Source of the DNA: Cymbomonas tetramitiformis
Lineage: Eukaryota; Chlorophyta; Pyramimonadophyceae; Pyramimonadales; Pyramimonadaceae
Length of the DNA: 64,000 bases
Direction of reading: 5' to 3'
Assembly: GCA_001247695.2 (NCBI GenBank)
Contig: LGRX02027154.1
Coordinates: 1-64,000, forward strand
Below are positions 62,201-64,000 of the stretch, in pieces. Within the stretch, counting starts at the first letter, position 1. Each line of letters opens with the position of its first letter. The translations under genes were made by a program, and so were the position numbers. A model generated the notes under the pieces. It was given only the letters and a program-made list of their open reading frames with translations, searched no databases and was not told the DNA's origin.

Positions 62201-64000
62201 TCCAATTTATATGAAGATTTACTATCATTCTAATCTCGCGATTTATATCAATTGATTCCTCTTGAGTATACGAATGCAGTGATATCCTACATCTCGGCAA
62301 AATATAATATATCCTGACTGTTCCGGCTCGTTCAAACGCATGGGTGTCATTGAAAATCGCGGCTTTTACAGTGTTTAGCAAGATTTCGGAGGAAACAGTG
62401 CTTAACTCTGGAAATTAATTTGCTGAACACTGTAAAAGCATGGGTGTGTCTTGCTTTGTCCGCACGTGGATACACATGGATCGTACTGATCTCCGGACAA
62501 AATGATATTTCCAAATGCGGTTTTTTGGGCGCTTTTCTCGATTGAAAATGCAGCAGATTGCGAGAAAATTGGCTCTATATCGATAATTTACGGGGTAGAT
62601 ATCGAGTATACAAAAGTGCGTCTTGATTTAGGGACAACTATCTCTACTGTATGTACACATTTCAACTGTGTCAGTCACTATGAGTCTACAATTCCATTGT
62701 ACTATCTGTGTAGCCCGTCGAACAATCAAAATACAGAAAAGTCGAACTGTAGAACTAATCGTCGAGACTCCGTTTCGAGAAATTCTGCAGCCTAAAAAAT
62801 ACACCAAAAATCACAATCCTCCGACGAGCCTCGGGCTCATTTGTTGTGGGCCAGAAAATTCCTCCCCAGTACTTCTAGAAATAATTGAGAAATATTTTTT
62901 TCTCGATTATTCACACGCATTTCATCGTGTCAGCATAACTGTCTCCAATCCGAAAACCTCCGCCATGTAACTGATCCCCCTGCAGCCGCATACGTCCCCG
63001 AGCCCTCTGCCGTGCCTCCGGATCGCTTTGCAGCCACCGAGTGTTCCCTGAGCCCCCCGTGGTTCAACGGACGCTGTGATTGCTCCGCAGCCTCTCGCGC
63101 CCTACGGCTTGCCCGAGTGCCTCTGAGACCACTCGCGCGCGCCTCCGCAGCCTCCGCAGCCTCCGCAGCCCTGCGCCGGGCACCCCATATTTCGATCTCC
63201 TGCCTCCATCCACTCCGGGATGGGCCCGACCATGCTGAAGGGCGGAGGCGGGGCGGAGCGCTTGGTGGGGCGTGAGGGGCGTCAGGTAAGCAACGTGACG
63301 CTCACCTCCGGGCTTCACCTTCGGGGGGTGGCGCGCATCTTCGGCCGCGACATGAGCCTGCGCGCAGTGTGGCGCGGAAAGACAGGCGCCAAGCCCGCGG
63401 ACACTCTGGTGCTGCTCAACATGTCCACCGTGACGGACCTCGCGTACGCTGCCCTCCGCATTGCCATGCCTAGCTGCTCCCGCTGCCTTTGACGGGGGAC
63501 GAGCTGCAGCCTCTGATGGCTCCGCTGACTCGACATGTCCACTTTGCCTTGCCGAGGCACCCGTACTGCACTGCACTGCACTGCAATAGGGCGAACCTCA
63601 GAGCATCGCCAGCTGCGCTAGAACACCGCAGATGCCGAATCAGCTTCATGCAGCCGCTGTGGCGCGTGCAAATGTCTTACATGGCCACCTGCAATTGAGA
63701 CAGCATTCTTTTTTAAGCGATATTAAAAAGAACAGCCCCGCAGCCCGCGCCGTCCCTCTCTCCAGGCGTCGTCAGCGCCGGAAACTGACGGTTACCCCCA
63801 CTCTCCGGGCCGGCGATGCAGGGAGGTACTGCGGAGAGTTGGGGCACGGCTCGAGGCTGCGCTGCCCGTGGTGCCGAGGGCGTCGCCTCTCGCGCAGTGG
63901 CTGGCCAGGGGGCAGCAGGGGGGGCGCATGGCCCTGGTGCCCTATCCGACGGGCGTCAGCGTGCAGCACCTGAGCCTGCTGCGCCTTGCCGTGGGTCAAC
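29059..64000 (+). CDS. Giant multi-exon gene for a modular, probably secreted or surface repeat protein (3' end beyond window)
   Basis: About 30 exons can be chained on the plus strand; from 31986 to 59038 nearly all junction phases agree (listed separately). At least nine modules repeat in the order D-A-B-C. D ends in a motif like MQLRDVAYVL. A reads like GTAEY...W.L...W..PLGL.FL and ends near a GV.SL.A motif. B has three cysteines (GC.L...V, then WCL, then C.GL) and a PLG.LL stretch. C reads like GW.L.G...V....FD.LVRALE. Linkers are Pro-rich, acidic or Lys-rich. Many NxS/T sequons and the repeated cysteines suggest the secretory pathway (inference). The visible part exceeds 4,000 residues. 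I do not recognise the family; the regular strand-like D and A segments could be a beta-rich scaffold. Start and stop are both unresolved. Confidence 0.65.
29577..31135 (+). CDS. Giant gene exons 2-3 region: Pro-rich linker, then A segment
   Basis: The acceptor GTGTGCAG/G gives a phase-consistent join to exon 1. About 430 residues are rich in Pro, Gly and Ser, with one EGETKPEIHDEVYRQAV stretch. A second frame holds the A-like segment VYNAETRELWIGAANLPPGL and ends LHGFLCQ at donor 31136. A frame change between about 30,860 and 31,019 needs one more intron, which I cannot place (candidates: donor GTGAGC at 30904, acceptor CGGTCAG at 31019). Confidence 0.5.
31136..31985 (+). other. Intron 3-4 of the giant gene
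   Basis: 850 bp. Contains degenerate CCACCACCACTG...GGACNCAAATT repeats (31648-31770) and CTTCCAGCTTGC repeats just before the acceptor (31885-31935). Confidence 0.5.
31986..32594 (+). CDS. Giant gene exon 4: B segment
   Basis: 203 codons between TGCATCAG and a GC donor (CTGCAG/GCGAGT). Begins ALEVPDLRFSNVNPLPLP, has Ala/Gly/Ser-rich stretches, an acidic linker and VSWLQEVNLQRAVLLGTTH, and ends DPGVWLQ, which starts a C motif completed in the next exon. Confidence 0.65.
32640..32795 (+). repeat. Three copies of a roughly 53-bp repeat in a GC-AG intron
   Basis: The unit contains CAAAGCCTAGGGGG and CCAGGTGYCTGTTGGGG. The intron 32595-32836 begins GCGAGT and ends CTGCAG. Confidence 0.7.
32837..33481 (+). 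CDS. Giant gene exon 5: C, D and start of A
   Basis: 215 codons, phase 0 at both ends. Completes the C motif as GVWLQ plus GNVTVDAGGHLARRLAVL. Later LNVSLWSLDSAVNLSMSVH gives two sequons and RVHLQGWLEYDPVNDTVLQ starts an A segment. The donor is CTGCAG/GTGCGG. Confidence 0.7.
33680..34742 (+). repeat. 18-bp G-rich minisatellite (about 58 units) in intron 5-6
   Basis: Units of GTTGAYCCTTGGGTGSGT fill over 1 kb; GGGTGGGTG pairs could form G-quadruplexes. Being a multiple of 3 it leaves long open frames (VDPWVR) that are not genes. Confidence 0.85.
34852..36471 (+). CDS. Giant gene exon 6: almost a full module in one exon
   Basis: 540 codons from GCCGCAG/GTC to CTCCAG/GTGAGG, phase 0. Contains a Pro-rich and Arg/Lys-rich linker, A (TWWRLQMRGAV, FPWGLPF), C (GTGWTVRGKAAP, TAMGALEGSGQVEW), D (ALDLRNMSYTVAGLGI) and the next A (AAQTWRLSGTYN, PWESPLAGDLLQ). 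Four sequons. Confidence 0.75.
36839..37264 (+). CDS. Giant gene exon 7: B segment
   Basis: Acceptor GGCTGCAG/GTT. ANLSARITPFAIEV aligns with ASARVLVTERGV of exon 9. It then has TECALALALRVRLTND, SRCLSS and HMCHGTLAGEG, the three-cysteine pattern, and LQELRVEYTDG. The donor is uncertain; GCG/GTGCCG at 37265 keeps phase 0. Confidence 0.6.
37300..37695 (+). repeat. 10-bp minisatellite CCCCAGGTCT (about 39 units) in intron 7-8
   Basis: Near-perfect tandem decamers, with CCCCAGGCCT variants. Because 10 is not a multiple of 3, all frames cycle through the same peptide on each strand, hence several long spurious ORFs. Confidence 0.88.
37923..38213 (+). CDS. Giant gene exon 8: C and D segments
   Basis: 97 codons, acceptor GTGCGCAG/GAG. 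C reads WAGWTLTGRFNVTNF then IMAALESSSEVVSG. D reads LLMELRYAEDTHLEM then GRLKLSELKFVVEVQ. Donor CAG/GTGTGT. Confidence 0.7.
38546..38830 (+). repeat. Dispersed intronic repeat, copy 1
   Basis: About 285 bp (CATGCTGTGTGGTGTGACTG to CCGATCTCATGCCCTTCAGT) nearly identical to 52026-52285 plus flanking copies at 51770-52010. Confidence 0.75.
38846..39045 (+). repeat. 9-bp minisatellite TTGCCRTAC in intron 8-9
   Basis: About 20 units of TTGCCGTAC and TTGCCATAC. Spurious ORFs (LPYLPYLPY) result. Confidence 0.85.
39586..41275 (+). CDS. Giant gene exon 9: A, B, C, acidic linker, D, A and start of B
   Basis: 1,690 nt, acceptor GGGCAG/GGC, donor CGAAG/GTGACG (phase 1). A: SYDRRERSWHITGDL, PRPFGMTFL, GLGLRSLGIEMEG. 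B: GCGLAARVSVHG, RWCLNATLPDGHECRGL, APLGQLLEVVG. C: LHVAEMALLRVEPRC, LGWTMRGALSV, EAMVRSLEGSLEGG. Then about 130 residues rich in Glu, Gly and Ala, and the next D-A block (DPFGLGLLEAEQASARVLV). The clearest view of the module order. Confidence 0.78.
41661..42355 (+). CDS. Giant gene exon 10: B, C and D
   Basis: 695 nt; two leading bases complete the Gly codon split from exon 9. B: RMCKGVPCSSIAPPPPPDVG, SLGEFLERLARAPG. C: GWTLQGLAEPVHGGDLDAAL. D: VVELRDTAFNVPL, ending RANATLQ at GTACGG. Confidence 0.75.
42425..42590 (+). repeat. 30-bp minisatellite in intron 10-11
   Basis: Five to six units of GCTATGGCATGACGGTGCCA plus CATGCTGCAG. Confidence 0.8.
42652..42780 (+). CDS. Giant gene exon 11: A segment
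   Basis: 43 codons, CTGCAG/GTG to GGAG/GTGCCC, phase 0. AEYNESHAEWAFTAA then WHAPLGLDFLE is a textbook A segment. Confidence 0.75.
43287..44918 (+). CDS. Giant gene exon 12: B, C, repeats and D in one exon
   Basis: 544 codons, GCACAG/GTG to CTAAG/GTGCGC. B: ADCHLGMDLAVRVTG, a Lys run, QWCLASSERSREGATCDAL, NIGPLYARILRGI. C: SSELHVAAFDHMQ, LGWRLHGHASIV, FDRLVRALEASGEV. Then five 15-residue repeats (44092-44316), an acidic linker and D: VRLEFPPGAALVLAQGRMQL, RDVAYVLQLHGGKV, and RLNASVTLSLDGSEVALDG. Confidence 0.78.
44092..44316 (+). repeat. 45-bp coding repeat, five copies (EEAAAGAGIEQAPEA)
   Basis: Five nearly identical 45-bp units in frame in exon 12; one substitution in the fourth (GAS for GAG). 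Recent tandem duplication of an acidic Ala/Glu linker. Confidence 0.85.
45090..45224 (+). CDS. Giant gene exon 13: A segment
   Basis: 45 codons, GCACAG/GAG to GGAG/GTGTGC. TWQFSTWLEKPWKDPLGLEY then SLTVTADGVRSLFAE. Confidence 0.75.
45309..45626 (+). CDS. Giant gene exon 14: B segment
   Basis: Acceptor ACGTAG/GGT after an 84-nt intron, phase 0. Has ARCSMRAALTLHSEADLL, KACLGASFQYPDDC (three cysteines) and a Pro-rich end at donor GTG/GTAGGC. Confidence 0.6.
45655..45835 (+). repeat. 36-bp repeat at the start of intron 14-15
   Basis: Five units containing CCCTCGCGCTGCCACGTGGC and CTGCAGG; open in several frames on both strands. Confidence 0.75.
45930..46815 (+). repeat. 17-bp minisatellite CACTCAGGCTCCAGCGC in intron 14-15
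   Basis: About 50 units and part-units over 880 bp, with deletions that make shorter variants (CACTCAGCGC). Confidence 0.87.
46816..47669 (+). other. Rest of intron 14-15
   Basis: Contains (GT)n at 46909-46923, an A-run at 46946-46959 and a C-run at 47153-47162. No coding signal. Confidence 0.4.
47670..47886 (+). CDS. Giant gene exon 15: linker and first half of C
   Basis: VAIEELAVIHLRASYHAQGC aligns with LHVAEMALLRVEPRC of exon 9. The donor is CCGAGG/GTACGC. The acceptor is not settled; only 47733 is phase-consistent with exon 14 as drawn. Confidence 0.5.
48185..48482 (+). repeat. 27-bp minisatellite in intron 15-16
   Basis: About 11 units of GATACGTCGGATGTGTTGCC plus ATCATAA. Confidence 0.85.
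48896..49018 (+). CDS. Giant gene exon 16: second half of C
   Basis: The frame has no starting Met but carries EGWRVPRCSGTLDVDKAGEM then DTALRVLEQGAR, a clear C motif. The acceptor GCGGAGAG/CT and donor GCAGAG/GTGACC fit the phases of the exons on both sides. Confidence 0.55.
49465..49658 (+). CDS. Giant gene exon 17: D segment
   Basis: 194 nt, GGCGCAG/GC to CTGCAG/GTGACC. STQLYFSMRLPPASEKAVEG, an acidic spacer, LEIRLQYVDFATI and HLQLQ. Confidence 0.65.
49697..50362. repeat. 666-bp near-perfect palindrome (foldback element) in intron 17-18
   Basis: Arms 49697-50015 (319 bp) and 50032-50362 (331 bp) are reverse complements apart from a few substitutions and one short indel cluster near 49735 and 50310. 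The loop is 16 nt. The outer ends read CAGGAAGGCAGTCTTCGCGG. No coding capacity; no clear target duplication. Confidence 0.9.
50545..50922 (+). CDS. Giant gene exon 18: A segment
   Basis: 126 codons, GGGCGCAG/GAG to GCCAAG/GTGCGG. QLKVRGTMTAKLLGAALEAD, an acidic insert, GLWRLHGSVRPKRADGNST, ELTFGLPFLHGAHSKLTAV. Confidence 0.72.
51235..51575 (+). CDS. Giant gene exon 19: B segment
   Basis: Acceptor TCATCAG/GAG, donor CGAGG/GGTATG region, phase 2. ELELAPGCVVAASLSWSST, GCRKVALAGLLARLGSSV, FLAQMTMHEATVEMTSAG. Confidence 0.65.
51690..52285 (+). repeat. Dispersed intronic repeat, copies 2-4
   Basis: Tandem partial copies of the unit also at 38546, containing CATCCACTGGGATGATGG, TTGTTGGCCGATCTCATGCC and TTGCATTTGGGTTGGGAATA. 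It fills most of intron 19-20. Confidence 0.75.
52430..52533 (+). CDS. Giant gene exon 20: C segment
   Basis: 104 nt with no Met start; GGTGCAG/G to GCGCAG/GTAGGT. TWKLEGVASLEARGSLEATM then WQLQSLQGG is a C motif. Phases match both neighbours. Confidence 0.65.
53088..53230 (+). CDS. Giant gene exon 21: D segment
   Basis: 143 nt, CGGGCAG/AC to TCGAAG/GTGCTC. ALPELPPGGLRVRDVAYTV then KLEGSK. The split Asp codon joins correctly to exon 20. Confidence 0.7.
53231..53345 (+). repeat. Short CGCCGCCCGATT repeats after exon 21
   Basis: CCCCATCGCGCCGCTT twice, then CGCCGCCCGATT three times, at the 5' end of intron 21-22. Confidence 0.6.
53500..53724 (+). CDS. Giant gene exon 22: A segment
   Basis: 75 codons, CGGTCAG/CTG to GCAGAG/GTGCGC. 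HAEYDIKHQFWNLSSSAQPV, EWDMPLGPDWF, ASVQAAINAMGLMFAE. Confidence 0.72.
53985..54027 (+). CDS. Giant gene exon 23: 43-nt micro-exon, start of B
   Basis: IRLEGTGQPVDGCS aligns with IEMEGVAQVWQGCG of exon 9. Acceptor TGGACAG/ATC, donor CTCAG/GTGGGT; phase fits on both sides. Confidence 0.45.
54690..55060 (+). repeat. 28-bp minisatellite in intron 23-24
   Basis: About 13 units of CACGCCCAGAATCCAGCGCT plus TCAGATCT, with insertions and deletions. Confidence 0.87.
55237..55434 (+). CDS. Giant gene exon 24: rest of B
   Basis: 198 nt, GTGCAG/GC to CCTCG/GTGCGC. TRWMAQTECNPQSAGSLADQ, SLEPLQQALQQLAP, SAAPHLLLLTPG. Confidence 0.6.
55497..55585 (+). repeat. 29-bp repeat, three copies, in intron 24-25
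   Basis: GCCGGCCRGTGCCAGTATCT plus CCGGTGAGC three times. Each copy contains a donor-like GTGAGC. A (GGAT)n run follows at 55650-55672. Confidence 0.75.
56228..56502 (+). CDS. Giant gene exon 25: C and start of D
   Basis: 275 nt, TGCGCAG/GC to GCCCG/GTAAAC. VHLRFRSNFREGAAATSG, SLAAVLSALYGRSS (C), then VTMHAHVAAS and VHQMLVAHLGGSP. Confidence 0.65.
56832..56931 (+). CDS. Giant gene exon 26: end of D
   Basis: 100 nt, GGGGAG/GCG to CAGCCAG/GTGAGC. LLAEAEAKVQLLHTDYTLEG aligns with the D motif of exon 12. Confidence 0.6.
57065..57145 (+). repeat. 12-bp GCTGCGTTGYCT repeats in intron 26-27
   Basis: Six units of GGCTGCGTTGYCTCT type, upstream of exon 27. Confidence 0.6.
57408..57520 (+). repeat. 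GTGAAGGGGGTATGGGGAGC minisatellite just before exon 27
   Basis: Five to six G-rich units; the array ends less than 20 bp before the acceptor. Confidence 0.75.
57534..57700 (+). CDS. Giant gene exon 27: A segment
   Basis: 167 nt, GTGCACAG/AT to GTGCAG/GTGCGG. VRGRIQLKLPGCVFGP, VPLSGRFQKADRATWALIGG, PAFLGVQ. The split Asp codon joins to exon 26. Confidence 0.68.
58057..58242 (+). CDS. Giant gene exon 28: end of A, start of B
   Basis: GLSKGMALEGLAAYVATPPR resembles the GV.SL.A part of other A segments; PRLVLLAQMHLGALPLQLQ follows. The donor GTCCCC is weak, so the 3' end is doubtful. Confidence 0.45.
58546..58690 (+). CDS. Giant gene exon 29: B segment
   Basis: 145 nt, CTCGTCAG/ATC to AAGA/GTGCGC. 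EVSLAELATVYNQNHPARVL and SALDISLK. The last base plus the first two of exon 30 give Asn of an NVT sequon. Confidence 0.55.
58953..59038 (+). CDS. Giant gene exon 30: C-like segment
   Basis: 86 nt with no Met start; GGACAG/AC to CTAAAG/GTGCCC. VTVHYSGAHVAVRVPHLHYA then LEHPDALK. Confidence 0.55.
59039..59765 (+). other. Start of the large intron after exon 30
   Basis: Includes CATTTTGGCATTCC-type repeats (59260-59325) and a duplicated 47- to 49-bp block containing CACGTGGCTACGGGGTGCCA and (CA)n (59450-59570). Confidence 0.5.
59766..60234 (+). repeat. Left member of a long direct-repeat pair
   Basis: 469 bp, from GAACTTTTGAAAGTGG to CACACGCATATCAT. Aligns along its length with 61834-62925 once the MITE is removed. 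Resembles a pair of LTRs, but no TG/CA ends or target duplication are evident. Confidence 0.65.
60235..61833 (+). repeat. Interior of the direct-repeat block: three degenerate tandem copies
   Basis: Blocks beginning ATGCCYGGAGTACYCACTCG recur at about 60240 and 60790, and related parts lie at about 60490-60780 (TCTAACATTGCAGGCATCAA against TCTAACATTGAAGGCATCAA at 61100). No protein-coding potential seen. Confidence 0.55.
61167..61271 (+). repeat. 21-bp minisatellite, five units
   Basis: CAACATAGCAACCCACCAAG plus T, five exact-length units. Confidence 0.85.
61834..62925 (+). repeat. Right member of the direct-repeat pair, split by a MITE
   Basis: About 551 bp of sequence similar to 59766-60234 surrounds the 541-bp insertion at 62099-62639. 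Confidence 0.65.
62099..62639. mobile_element. 541-bp MITE with perfect 21-bp terminal inverted repeats
   Basis: The left end AGTTGTCCCTAAATCAAGAC plus G is answered by its exact reverse complement at 62619-62639. AT-rich interior with further internal inverted motifs (CACTGTAAAAGC, GCTTTTACAGTG) and no ORF. The interrupted repeat gives a clean view of the empty site at about 60010. Confidence 0.82.
62984..63285 (+). CDS. Giant gene, probable exon region after the repeat-rich intron
   Basis: After CCCTGCAG a frame reads YVPEPSAVPPDRFAATECSL then PPWFNGRCDC, comparable to TTGECHLSPGVG of exon 12. Its phase does not match exon 30, so a small exon may be missing from this model. GTCAG/GTAAGC at 63286 could be a donor or an acceptor. 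Confidence 0.35.
63286..63480 (+). CDS. Giant gene, D-containing exon
   Basis: SNVTLTSGLHLRGVARIF and DTLVLLNMSTVTDLAYAAL, the ninth D motif, with two sequons. The 3' boundary is not determined. Confidence 0.5.
63822..64000 (+). CDS. Giant gene, last exon in window (continues)
   Basis: After GATGCAG a frame without Met reads EVLRRVGARLEAALPVVPRA, SPLAQWLARGQQGGRMALV and SVQHLSLLRLAVGQ and is open to the window end. Confidence 0.5.

Noticed and set aside
62502..62970. Small ORFs inside and next to the MITE
   Set aside because: They cross the MITE boundary and have no conserved counterpart in the uninterrupted repeat copy.

Overview
The window looks like nuclear DNA of a eukaryote, most likely a unicellular green alga; a prasinophyte such as Cymbomonas is my guess and was not tested. 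The reasons are spliceosomal introns whose phases fit together, GC-rich exons set in introns full of minisatellites, several LTR retrotransposons, and no bacterial-style operons, rRNA or tRNA genes. The window has two halves.

Left half (1 to about 26.3 kb) is mostly mobile DNA. It opens with the last codons and 3' LTR of a Ty1/copia polyprotein (3-1209). Next come a hAT-like end with a small two-exon BED-finger-like gene (1675-2643), and a three-exon minus-strand gene of unknown function (4546-6446) whose introns and 3' flank carry an AGAAGACGTC array. A Ty3/gypsy-type element (7418-15295) follows. It has two ORFs in the same frame separated by one TAG, no integrase, and three large arrays of a 21-bp repeat encoding the heptad AEHATRP. 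Then come four short LTR elements of related build. Two (16878-20162 and 20910-24510) encode a Gag-like protein with a zinc knuckle but no pol. Two smaller ones (15296-16789 and 24580-26257, about 1.5-1.7 kb) share a conserved protein of about 140 residues. Three of the four have exact 5-bp target duplications. Their primer-binding sites resemble the half-tRNA-iMet type known from copia, and the GGTGGTG tract before the 3' LTR is shared.

Right half (about 29.1 kb to the window end) reads as one very large plus-strand gene that runs off the right edge. About 30 exons can be placed. From 31986 to 59038 nearly all junctions agree in phase, giving about 11.1 kb of coding sequence (about 3,700 residues), plus a proline-rich N-terminal part and a distal part. 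The protein is built from at least nine copies of a four-segment module (called D, A, B and C here). It has repeated cysteines, many N-glycosylation sequons and acidic or proline-rich linkers. Intron positions recur between modules. Some modules sit in a single 1.6-kb exon and others are split into five or six. I do not recognise the family.

The introns of this gene are unusual. Most carry a different minisatellite (9- to 45-bp units), and others hold a 666-bp near-perfect palindrome, a dispersed repeat found in two introns, and a block of direct repeats with a nested 541-bp MITE. Many apparent ORFs in the window, on both strands, are artefacts of tandem repeats whose unit length is a multiple of three.
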